The position numbers were made by a program, and so were the translations under genes. Below, one piece after another: positions 17,270-24,961 of a stretch of 41,157 nt of DNA (the stretch's first letter is position 1; every line of letters starts with the position of its first letter). The stretch comes from DYTO01 sp040757795 (GTDB taxonomy: Archaea; Hadarchaeota; Hadarchaeia; Hadarchaeales; Hadarchaeaceae), in contig JBFLWG010000003.1 in NCBI GenBank assembly GCA_040757795.1, forward strand, positions 1-41,157, read 5' to 3'. The notes beneath the pieces are model-generated. The model ran no database searches, was not told the origin of the DNA, and worked only from the letters and a program-made list of their open reading frames with translations.

Positions 17270-18229
17270 ATGCCGAAGCTCGTAGCATACTCAATAGTCC
17301 ACATACCTCCGCCGCCATTCAAGTCGACTTATGCCGGGGCGATAGTGGAGGACGAAGGGGGAAACAGGCTCCTCGCCAAGATAGAGAACAAATATTTCAA
17401 TGCCCTGAAAATAGGGCTGGAAGGAAAAATAGAAAGAAGGAAGACTGACTTTGGAGAGTTCGACTTTTTCATTCCCGAAACAAGGGAGAAAAAGGAAATC
17501 ACAAAGGTCGCGCTGGTCACAGGGTCCTGCAGGGGGATAGGCAAGGCGATAGCATTGGAGCTGGCCAGCAAGGGGTTCAACATTGTGGTAAACGACTTGG
17601 CGGTAGACGAGGACGCGCAAAAAACAGTTGATGAAATAAAAAGAATGGGGCGGGACTCGGTTTTCATCGGCGTGGATGTCTCAAAGTACGAGAGTGTCGA
17701 CAAGATGGTGAAAGAATCCGTGGAAAAATTGGGCAGGGTGGATGTTCTCGTGAATAACGCGGGAATAACCATCGACAAACTGCTTGTCAACATGGCCCCG
17801 GACCAGTGGCAAAAGGTCATAGACATAGACCTTACTGGGGTTTACAACTGCACGAGGGCGGTTCTTCCGTACATGATTCAACAGGGCGGTGGGAAGATAG
17901 TCAACGTAAGTTCAATGAGCGCCCTCGATGGGGCCGTGGGGCAGGCGAACTACGCCGCCGCAAAGGGGGGAATTATTTCCTTCACCAAGGTGATCGCAAG
18001 GGAGTATGCCCAATACAATGTTCTGTGTAACGCCATAGCGCCGGGATTCATAAAAACGAGGATGACCGACGCCATGCCTCCCGGGATGTTCAAGGACAGG
18101 TTGGCCAAAAACCTTCTTGGGCGACGTGGGGAGCCGGAGGAGGTGGCGAAGCTCGTGAGGTTCCTAGTGACTGAAGCAGATTACATAACTGGCCAAGTGA
18201 TAAACATTAACGCGGGCGAATACGTTTAA
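17270..18229 (+). CDS. DUF35-like OB domain fused to short-chain dehydrogenase (FabG/acetoacetyl-CoA reductase type)
   Basis: A 319-residue two-domain protein. Residues 1 to about 70 match the OB-fold part of DUF35 proteins (YSIVHIPPPPF, AIVEDEGGNRLLAKI, LKIGLEGKIE) but lack the cysteine zinc ribbon that normally precedes it. From about residue 77 it is a complete short-chain reductase: TGSCRGIG at 84-91, NNAG at 162-165 and a catalytic Ser215-Tyr228-Lys232 set in NVSSMSALDG and NYAAAKG. Asp109 at the end of beta strand 2 favours NAD(H). The likely reaction is acetoacetyl-CoA to 3-hydroxybutyryl-CoA, or the reverse. A GGTGA site within the end of the thiolase gene precedes the ATG, so expression is coupled. 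DUF35 proteins scaffold thiolases, so the fusion may tie reductase to thiolase. Confidence 0.85.
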   Translation: MPKLVAYSIVHIPPPPFKSTYAGAIVEDEGGNRLLAKIENKYFNALKIGLEGKIERRKTDFGEFDFFIPETREKKEITKVALVTGSCRGIGKAIALELASKGFNIVVNDLAVDEDAQKTVDEIKRMGRDSVFIGVDVSKYESVDKMVKESVEKLGRVDVLVNNAGITIDKLLVNMAPDQWQKVIDIDLTGVYNCTRAVLPYMIQQGGGKIVNVSSMSALDGAVGQANYAAAKGGIISFTKVIAREYAQYNVLCNAIAPGFIKTRMTDAMPPGMFKDRLAKNLLGRRGEPEEVAKLVRFLVTEADYITGQVININAGEYV

Positions 18230-18261
18230 AAAACGGCGGGAATGTAAGGTTTGGTGTAAAG

Positions 18262-19815
18262 ATGAAAGTGGTTACAGGCGAGGAGGCCATTAGCCACATG
18301 AAAGATGGGAGTACAGTTGCGACTGGCGGCTTCACGACCACCAACCTCCCGTTTGAGCTCCTCAACGCGCTGAAAGACAGCTTTCTAAAAACCGGCAGGC
18401 CAAGAAATCTTACTGTAATTCAGCCGGCAGGGCAGTCGGGCGGCAAGGGGGTTGGGTTCGACATGATTGGGATAGAGCACCTCATCAAGAAGTTCATCTT
18501 CACACACTCGGGGAAGGCCCCACAGATAAGCGAGCTGATGATGAACAACAAGATGATTGCCTACTGTATACCACAGGGGGTGATTTCTCAGATGTTCCGG
18601 GTCATCGCCGCGAAGAAACCGCGTTTGATAACTCACACGGGGCTGTACTCTTTTGTTGACCCGAGAGTCGAAGGCGGAAAAATAAACGATGCCACGAGGA
18701 AGGAGGAAGACATCGTGGAGCTGCTCGAGATTGACGGAAAGGAGTACCTGAGCTACAAAGTCTTCCCGGTTGATTTTGCATTGATCCGCGGGACGACTGC
18801 GGATGAAAAAGGGAACATATCAATGGAGAAGGAGGGAGTGACCCTTGAAAACCTGGCCATCGCCCAGGCAACGAGGAACTCCGGCGGGACCGTGGTTGTC
18901 CAGGTGGAAAAGGTCGTGAAGGGGCTCCTGCCGAGCAGGACGGTTAAGATCCCTAGCATCCTCGTGGATTACGTTGTGGTGGCGACGAAACCAGAGTACA
19001 TGTGGCAGACCATTCATGAGTCTTACAACAAAGCCATCAGCGGAGAAATTAGAATTCCTCCGGCCACTGTCGAACCAAGGCCGCTCGACGAGAGGAAGGT
19101 CGTCGGGAGACGGGCCGCCATGGAGCTGAAACAGGGGGCGGTCGTGAACCTTGGTATCGGGATGGCCACTGAGGTCGCCAACGTCGCCATGGAGGAAAAC
19201 ATTTACGACAAGATCACGCTGACGGTGGAGTCGGGCGTCATAGGCGGAGTTCCCATGTCTGGCTGCGATTTCGGGGTCGCGGTCAACTATGAGGCGGTCA
19301 TCGACCAGCCCTATCAATTTGATTTCTACCAAGGCGGCGGGCTGGATCTTGGATTTCTTGGTCTGGCGCAGGTCGATGAGAAGGGGAACGAGAACGTGAG
19401 CAAGTTTGGGGGGAGGTTTGCGGGCTGCGGCGGGTTCATAGACATCGCGCAGAATGCAAAGAAGGTCGTCTTCTGCGGAACTATGACCACCAAGGGCCTT
19501 GAGGTGGAGGTCGGCGAGGGGAAGCTGAAGATTTTGAAAGAGGGATTGATCAAGAAATTTGTGAAGAATGTGGAGCAAATCACTTTCAGCGGCGAGTATG
19601 CAAGGAAGAAGGGGCAGGAGGTCATGTATGTCACGGAGCGGGCAGTTTTCAGGCTTGGCAAGGATGGGCTGGTGCTGGAGGAGATTGCGCCGGGGGTTGA
19701 CCTGAAGAAGGATGTTCTAGCGCAGATGGAGTTCTCTCCGACCGTCTCAAGCAAGCTCAAGCTGATGGACGAGAAGATATTCAGGAAAGAGAAGCTGGGG
19801 CTCAAGTTGGACTAA
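18262..19815 (+). CDS. Fused alpha/beta family I CoA transferase (acetoacetate/acyl-CoA:acetate type)
   Basis: A 517-residue enzyme carrying both halves of a family I CoA transferase in one chain, as in the YdiF/propionate CoA transferase group. The first half begins with KVVTGEEAISHMKDGSTVATGGF; the second half starts near residue 274. The catalytic glutamate is E323 in TLTVESGVIGG. It transfers CoA between acetate and acetoacetate, 3-hydroxybutyrate or another short acid. It follows the reductase by 32 nt, with GGTG before the ATG, and completes an operon that links acetyl-CoA with C4 acids. The exact acyl specificity cannot be read from sequence. Confidence 0.9.
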   Translation: MKVVTGEEAISHMKDGSTVATGGFTTTNLPFELLNALKDSFLKTGRPRNLTVIQPAGQSGGKGVGFDMIGIEHLIKKFIFTHSGKAPQISELMMNNKMIAYCIPQGVISQMFRVIAAKKPRLITHTGLYSFVDPRVEGGKINDATRKEEDIVELLEIDGKEYLSYKVFPVDFALIRGTTADEKGNISMEKEGVTLENLAIAQATRNSGGTVVVQVEKVVKGLLPSRTVKIPSILVDYVVVATKPEYMWQTIHESYNKAISGEIRIPPATVEPRPLDERKVVGRRAAMELKQGAVVNLGIGMATEVANVAMEENIYDKITLTVESGVIGGVPMSGCDFGVAVNYEAVIDQPYQFDFYQGGGLDLGFLGLAQVDEKGNENVSKFGGRFAGCGGFIDIAQNAKKVVFCGTMTTKGLEVEVGEGKLKILKEGLIKKFVKNVEQITFSGEYARKKGQEVMYVTERAVFRLGKDGLVLEEIAPGVDLKKDVLAQMEFSPTVSSKLKLMDEKIFRKEKLGLKLD

Positions 19816-19835
19816 TCGGTTACAAAATTTTCTTT

Positions 19836-20117
19836 TCAAGTAAGAAAAAGTTGTTTGAGCTTCTGATTGTACTCATCGCGCGAGATGGGGGCGTAAATGC
19901 CGACCCGACGTCCCTTGCCAACCACCAATATTCTCAACAGTCCGGCTTCATGCATGCGACGTAGAGTAGACGAGGCGGACCAAACCTGTTTTCTTCTCTG
20001 GCCACCGTAACTTACCACTCCGCGGTCAAGCAAATCGTTGTGTGTGAACTTCCCAACGTCATTGTTCCACGCCCACTCTAGGATGATACGCCAGGTTCTC
20101 TCGCAGGGTCGCCTCAT
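19836..20117 (-). CDS. Small winged-helix DNA-binding regulator
   Basis: A 93-residue basic protein with a probable winged helix: ERTWRIILEWAWNNDVGKFT, then a recognition-helix candidate around QVWSASSTLRRMHEAGLL and a beta wing LRILVVGKGRRVGIYAPI. The ATG at 20117 is chosen because AGGAAAG lies eight bases upstream; the frame is open further but enters the promoter. Its promoter holds a perfect 9-bp palindrome just downstream of the TATA box, which suggests autorepression. It is convergent with the CoA transferase and divergent from glycerate kinase, either of which could be a target. No named family is recognised. Confidence 0.65.
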   Translation of the reverse strand: MRRPCERTWRIILEWAWNNDVGKFTHNDLLDRGVVSYGGQRRKQVWSASSTLRRMHEAGLLRILVVGKGRRVGIYAPISRDEYNQKLKQLFLT

Positions 20118-20132
20118 GAATGTCACTTTCCT

Positions 20133-20164
20133 TAGTTGGGAATGACACTCCCAACTATAAAAAA
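20133..20164 (-). promoter_or_regulatory. TATA box and palindromic operator of the winged-helix gene
   Basis: On the minus strand a TTTTTTATA box (20156-20164) is followed at once by a perfect inverted repeat with 9-bp arms TAGTTGGGA/TCCCAACTA and a 7-nt centre (20133-20157). Transcription should start near 20135, so a protein bound to the repeat would block the polymerase. A further TGTCA/TGACA pair (20121-20125 and 20143-20147) overlaps it. Confidence 0.65.
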
Positions 20165-20244
20165 CATTTTGATGCACGCTGGCAGCGGCTGGCTTTTCCC
20201 ACTGCTTAATTTAACCCAAACGAAATTGATTGGAGCGTGAGAGG

Positions 20245-21624
20245 ATGATAATCAAGAATAAAAAACAGCTGCTAGGGAACGCTGCTACACCGGAACTCCG
20301 CAGGGCGAGAGAAGTGCTTATCGAGGTCGTGAAAATAGCGATTGATTCCGCCGACCCGTCTTTGGCTTTGCGCCGGAGGCTGAAGCTTAAAGGAAAGCGG
20401 CTCAAAGTAGGCGACAAGGAGTTCGACATTTCAAAGGCAAAGGAAGTCATAGTCGTTGGCGGCGGGAAGGCGAGCGGGGCAATGGCTGAGGCGCTGGAGG
20501 ACATCATCGGGGACAAAATCACAGCTGGCGTGGTCAACGTCCCAAAAGGGCTGGCGTCGAAATATCACGTGAAAAAAATCAAACTCATTGAAGCCACCCA
20601 CCCGTTGCCGACGGAGGTTGGCGTGGCCGGCGCGATGGAAATGATGGATCTCGTGAGCGGGCTCGGACCAGATGATCTTGTAATCTGCCTCTTGAGTGGC
20701 GGCGGCTCGGCGCTGATTCCTCTGCCTGCCGAAGGGATTTCACTTGACGAGCTGCAAGAGACGACCAAGCTTTTCCTAAAATGCGGGGCTGACATCAACG
20801 AGACGAACGCCGTCAGGAAGCATCTTTCCGGGATAGCTGGCGGACAGCTGGCCAAGGCGGCGTGCCCTGCGCAGGTGGTCACTCTGATCATCTCAGACGT
20901 AATCGGGGACAGACTGGACACTATTGCGAGCGGGCCGACCTACCCTGACTCGACGAGCTTTGCGGACGCGATGGCGGTGATCCAAAGGTACAAGCTTGCC
21001 GGGAAGTTGCCTGAAAGGGCCCTCAAACGTCTGCGGCTGGGGGTTGATGGAAAAATTCCTGACACACCGAAGCCAAGGGACAAATGCTTCGCGAAAGTTT
21101 TCCACGAGATCATAGCGAGCAACTCTTTGGCAGTGGAGGCTGCGGCCAAGGTGGGAGAATCTCTAGGCTTCAACGTCTCAATACTCACGACCGAGATGCA
21201 AGGCGAGGCGAGCGAGGTGGGCGCGGAATTTGCTGCTCTTGCGAAGAAAGTTGGACAATCTGGAAAACCTGCGCGGAGGCCGGCGCTATTTGTTTCTGGC
21301 GGAGAGACGACGGTGAATGTGGTGGGAAAGGGGCCGGGCGGGCGCAGCCAGGAGCTTGTGCTTGGCGCAGTTGCTGGGCTATCTGGGATGAACAATGCTG
21401 CACTTGTGGCCTTTGGCACTGACGGAATAGACGGACCCACAGACGCTGCTGGTGCAATCGCTGACGGCCACACGCTTGAAAGGGCTGGAAGCCTGAAGCT
21501 GGACCCAAAGGACTACCTCAAGGAGAATGCGCCTTATCCATTCTTCAAAAAACTAGATGACCTTCTTATGACTGGGCCAACTGGGACTAACGTAATGGAT
21601 GTTGCGTGCTTGGTTGTGGTCTAA
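20245..21624 (+). CDS. Glycerate 2-kinase (DUF4147/MOFRL family)
   Basis: Phosphorylates glycerate, in archaea to 2-phosphoglycerate. The two-domain layout of the family is visible: an N-terminal domain with VVGGGKASGAMAEALE and LLSGGGSALIPLPAEG, and a C-terminal MOFRL domain with LFVSGGETTV, GPGGRSQEL and GTDGIDGPTDAAGA. The ATG at 20245 is preceded by GGAG at nine bases; an in-frame TTG at 20230 would add five residues. The 459-residue length is typical. With the aldehyde:ferredoxin oxidoreductase and PfkB kinase nearby it fits the non-phosphorylating branch of sugar breakdown, where glyceraldehyde is oxidised to glycerate. Confidence 0.93.
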   Translation: MIIKNKKQLLGNAATPELRRAREVLIEVVKIAIDSADPSLALRRRLKLKGKRLKVGDKEFDISKAKEVIVVGGGKASGAMAEALEDIIGDKITAGVVNVPKGLASKYHVKKIKLIEATHPLPTEVGVAGAMEMMDLVSGLGPDDLVICLLSGGGSALIPLPAEGISLDELQETTKLFLKCGADINETNAVRKHLSGIAGGQLAKAACPAQVVTLIISDVIGDRLDTIASGPTYPDSTSFADAMAVIQRYKLAGKLPERALKRLRLGVDGKIPDTPKPRDKCFAKVFHEIIASNSLAVEAAAKVGESLGFNVSILTTEMQGEASEVGAEFAALAKKVGQSGKPARRPALFVSGGETTVNVVGKGPGGRSQELVLGAVAGLSGMNNAALVAFGTDGIDGPTDAAGAIADGHTLERAGSLKLDPKDYLKENAPYPFFKKLDDLLMTGPTGTNVMDVACLVVV

Positions 21625-21662
21625 AAAAAGAAAGCGGCGGCGAAAGCAATTAATCGTTCTAC

Positions 21663-21926
21663 TTACTTTTTGCTGCCCCACCGCCCAATAAGCACTATCG
21701 CTACAACACACAACATCGTGACCATAACTGCGGTTATAATAAACACCACCCAGCCTGCCCAAGTTCCGCCAGCTGTTGTAAGCGGGATACCAGCTGTTGC
21801 GAAACCTGCCAGGACAACTTGGGTCCAAATCATACCAATGACAATACCAAACGCCGTTCCGAGTGATGTAGCAACAGTTCTCTTTATTTCCCCAACGCTG
21901 ATTGGTGCAGAATGTTCCTTTGGCAT
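21663..21926 (-). CDS. Small two-helix membrane protein, DUF5654-like
   Basis: An 87-residue protein with a short polar N-terminus and two membrane helices (LGTAFGIVIGMIWTQVVLAG and GWVVFIITAVMVTMLCVVAI) separated by a Gly/Thr loop, ending in RWGSKK. The pattern recalls DUF5654 proteins of archaea, whose function is unknown; I recognise it only by layout. The ATG at 21926 is preceded by GGGGGTGA at five bases; a GTG at 21935 is the alternative. A GAATTTAATC about 30 nt upstream looks like its own promoter, so it is probably separate from the oxidoreductase gene. Confidence 0.65.
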   Translation of the reverse strand: MPKEHSAPISVGEIKRTVATSLGTAFGIVIGMIWTQVVLAGFATAGIPLTTAGGTWAGWVVFIITAVMVTMLCVVAIVLIGRWGSKK

Positions 21927-22029
21927 TTTTTTCACCCCCAGTACTTTCTCTGGATTAAATTCAAACGCCGAAAGGAATAAGTGTTTTCATAAAGTGAAAG
22001 CCAATCTACAATTCCAAATAAATGATAAA

Positions 22030-23934
22030 CTACTTCTTTATCTTGTCCGCGACCCACCCGACATCCAGTTCCTCAAGCTTCCCGTGGGTAGGCTTCCCGT
22101 TCGCGTCCCAACCCATCATCTGGTAGTAGTCCTCGACCGCCACCTTGAATACATCCTTAGAGAACTTCAGCCCCTTCTGCGGCCCGTTCCCAATAGGCTG
22201 GAATAATCTTTCAGGAACCCAGTCGTCCTCCTTCGTGAAACCTTCCCTGACATTGAAAGCCCGCGCCATCGTGGTCCCCCTCTCCCCAACCTTCATCAGC
22301 TCCCAAGCTGTGGTGTCCCATCCAGTGATAGCGTTAACAATCTCCACGACCTGAGGTATCGACCAAACCCTCGCCGGCGCCGTGGTGAACAGGCACAAAT
22401 CAAGACTGTTGCCGAGGCTCCACCAGTGCTGCAGGTATGTGAACAGCCTGACCTTGCGCGGCCCGAGGTCCGTGCTCTTAACTCCCTCCAAAATCCCAAT
22501 CGGTTTCAAGTTGTTGAGGAAGAATCCCTCGCCCTCGAAGCATGGGTCGTGCTCCATCTGGACGTGGTCTGCCCCAATTGGAGAAACTCCGTAACCGAAG
22601 CCAACGCCCGCCTTGAAGCGCCCCTCGTGCATCGGGAGCTCCTTGCCCTTCACATGCATGGCATACTTCTCTGCGCCCTTCCCGATTTTCGCCGCAGCCA
22701 ACTTGACGCCTTCCGCCAGAAGGTCGCCCAGCCCCTCGCGGTCAGCTATCATCTGCACCATCTTCAGCATGCCCTCGGCGTTGCCAAACTTCAGGTCAAT
22801 CCCGCCCGTGTCCTTCTTCGTCAACAGCCCGTTCTCGTAGCACTCCATCGCGAAAGCAACCGCGACCCCTGTGGAGATCGCGTCCATCCCGTATGCGTTG
22901 CAAAGCTCGCTCGCCTTGCACACCGCCTTCACGTCATCGACACCGCAACATGACCCGAGAGCTCCAAGCGCCTCATACTCCGGTGCCCCGTAATCGGGGT
23001 CCAGTTTCATGTTCGGCTCATCCAGCTTGACATTCATCTTGCACGCAATCGAGCAGGACCAACACGCCACCTGCCCGGAATGCAAGGTCGCATTGATTGT
23101 TTCTCCGCTTATCTTCTCAGCGCCCTCGAAAGCCCCATCGCGGAAGTTCCTCGTCGGAAGGATTCCCGCTCCTTGGCATTGCAGGACATACTGGGCCGTG
23201 CCGAGCTTGTGGAGTCCCGCGGGGTCGCCGCTCGCGCACTTCAGGTAATTGTCAGCGAACCATTTCATGAGAGTCTTCACCTTCTCCAGGTCATTTATGT
23301 TTGTTCCCCCAGGCTTCCCGCTCGCCGCTATCGCCTTCAGGTTCTTTGACCCCATGACCGCCCCAAGCCCTCCGCGGCCGTTTGCGTCCCTGAGCTTGTT
23401 TATTACGCATGCGAAACGAACTAGCTTCTCGCCAGCCGGGCCAATCTGCGCGACCTTTGCTGTCTTGTCCTTGATCTCCTCGCGGATGATCTCCTCAGCT
23501 TCCTTGGTTGTCTTCCCCCAGGCCTTGCTCGCGTCTCTAATCTCCGCCTTGCCATCGTGCAGCCACAAGTAGACCGGCTTATTTGCCTTCCCCTTCACAA
23601 CCACCGCGTCGAAACCGGAGAACTTCAGCCACGGCCCCCAATCGCCGCCGGCCTCTGCTTCGCCATAGCCCTCTGTGAGAGGAGACTTGCTGGCGACGGA
23701 GAACCTCGACAGTCCCTGCAAAGGCGCCCCTGTGATTACGCTGGGTGCAAATATCAGAAGGTTGTCTGGGCCGAGCGGGTCGGTTCCCGCCTCCATCTCG
23801 TTCAGCAAGTAGTAAAGCGAGAGCGCCCTACCGCCGAGATACCTCCTGTAAAATGTCTCGTCTTTCTCTTCGACCGTCACCTTGTTTTGCGTCAAATCCA
23901 CGCGAAGAATCTTCCCGTTGTAACCGTGAACCAT
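22030..23934 (-). CDS. aor: Tungsten-type aldehyde:ferredoxin oxidoreductase
   Basis: Oxidises an aldehyde to the acid with ferredoxin as acceptor, using a tungsto- or molybdo-bispterin and one [4Fe-4S] cluster. The 634-residue length fits the family. The cluster ligands are Cys291, Cys294 and Cys298 (CWSCSIAC) plus Cys514 (LDLCLFTTAP). Pterin-binding segments are seen as DANGRGGLGAVMGSKNLKAI (about 183-202) and DTTAWELMKVGERGTTMARA near the C-terminus. It follows the PfkB kinase by nine bases with GAGGGA before the ATG, so the two are in one operon. The substrate cannot be told from the sequence; glyceraldehyde or another sugar aldehyde fits the neighbours. Confidence 0.95.
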   Translation of the reverse strand: MVHGYNGKILRVDLTQNKVTVEEKDETFYRRYLGGRALSLYYLLNEMEAGTDPLGPDNLLIFAPSVITGAPLQGLSRFSVASKSPLTEGYGEAEAGGDWGPWLKFSGFDAVVVKGKANKPVYLWLHDGKAEIRDASKAWGKTTKEAEEIIREEIKDKTAKVAQIGPAGEKLVRFACVINKLRDANGRGGLGAVMGSKNLKAIAASGKPGGTNINDLEKVKTLMKWFADNYLKCASGDPAGLHKLGTAQYVLQCQGAGILPTRNFRDGAFEGAEKISGETINATLHSGQVACWSCSIACKMNVKLDEPNMKLDPDYGAPEYEALGALGSCCGVDDVKAVCKASELCNAYGMDAISTGVAVAFAMECYENGLLTKKDTGGIDLKFGNAEGMLKMVQMIADREGLGDLLAEGVKLAAAKIGKGAEKYAMHVKGKELPMHEGRFKAGVGFGYGVSPIGADHVQMEHDPCFEGEGFFLNNLKPIGILEGVKSTDLGPRKVRLFTYLQHWWSLGNSLDLCLFTTAPARVWSIPQVVEIVNAITGWDTTAWELMKVGERGTTMARAFNVREGFTKEDDWVPERLFQPIGNGPQKGLKFSKDVFKVAVEDYYQMMGWDANGKPTHGKLEELDVGWVADKIKK

Positions 23935-23943
23935 CTTAATCCC

Positions 23944-24873
23944 TCACTTTCCTCTCTTTGGCGGGTGGGCCAAAAGCTTCTCAACCTCTTTCCACTTCGG
24001 CATTGTCTGGGCGCCCACCTTCATTACTGAAAGAGCCGCGGACGCCGTCGCGAAGTCCGCCGCCTCAACCGGGTCCATCCCTTTGTAAATGCAGCTGACA
24101 AAAGTTGAGTTGAAGCAGTCCCCTGCGCCAGTAGTGTCCACAACAGGCTGGAGGTCGTATATCTTCACGCGCTCCTCCTTGGCCTCAGTCGCGACCCAGC
24201 AGCCCTCGTCCCCCAATGTTATGACCACAATCTCCGGGCCCATGCCGAGCAGCTTCCTCGCCGCTTTTTTGTAGTCCGTCTCCTTCGTGAGCTCCAGCGC
24301 ACCCCTCCTGTTGGGCAGTAGGATGTCAGTCATCTCGATCAAATCCTTTATCTTGTTCAAACCGTAAACCGCGACGTGCCTCTCCAGGTCAAAAGAAACC
24401 CTCTTCCCGGCCTCCTTAGCTATCTTCATACATTTCCTGGCCGAATCCATGTTCACGGCATCGGTGTGGAAAATTTCTGCCTTCGCGACGTAGCCGGGGA
24501 TTATGTCATTCGGCAGTAGCACATTCTTCTCCATGTTTGGGTCCTGAAGGATCTGGCGCTGCCCGTGGGAGTCAACTACAATTATATTTACGGCGGTATT
24601 TTTGTCCTTCTTCAGGAAGAAGTGGCCGGTGTCCATGCCTTCCTTCTTGAAGTTCTGCATTATCTCGTGGCCGTTCGGGTCGTCTCCGGATGACCCCATA
24701 AACCCAGACTTCACTCCCATCCTCGCCACCCCGACGTTGAAGTTGGCAACCACTCCGCCTGGCATCCTAGCGAATTCCTTTATCCAGATTTTGTCGTCTA
24801 CTTTGCAAAACTCATCCACCAGAGCAAACTGGTCAATCGAACACACTCCCAACCCAACTATGTCCGCGGTCAT
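23944..24873 (-). CDS. PfkB/ribokinase-family carbohydrate kinase
   Basis: A 309-residue kinase of the PfkB family. The N-terminal GG motif (MPGGVVANFNVGVARMG, residues 37-53) and the anion-hole and catalytic motif DTTGAGDCF (246-254, catalytic Asp252) are intact. The NxxE motif, which helps bind magnesium phosphate, reads NRRG at 188-191, so the usual Glu is absent at that position. The substrate may be a sugar, 2-keto-3-deoxygluconate or a nucleoside. GAGGAGGA precedes the ATG and a CTTTAAATAG (about 24914-24922) is a plausible promoter for the pfkB-aor operon. Confidence 0.9.
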   Translation of the reverse strand: MTADIVGLGVCSIDQFALVDEFCKVDDKIWIKEFARMPGGVVANFNVGVARMGVKSGFMGSSGDDPNGHEIMQNFKKEGMDTGHFFLKKDKNTAVNIIVVDSHGQRQILQDPNMEKNVLLPNDIIPGYVAKAEIFHTDAVNMDSARKCMKIAKEAGKRVSFDLERHVAVYGLNKIKDLIEMTDILLPNRRGALELTKETDYKKAARKLLGMGPEIVVITLGDEGCWVATEAKEERVKIYDLQPVVDTTGAGDCFNSTFVSCIYKGMDPVEAADFATASAALSVMKVGAQTMPKWKEVEKLLAHPPKRGK

Positions 24874-24961
24874 TCTTTGTCCTCCTCAACTTTTGCCATT
24901 TTACCTATTCCCGACTATTTAAAGTCTTTCGCCCGTAATCGGCAACCGCTTTGACGAAGCT

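Noticed and set aside
18820..19578. 252-codon minus-strand frame
   Set aside because: Antisense to the CoA transferase; no motif or start signal.
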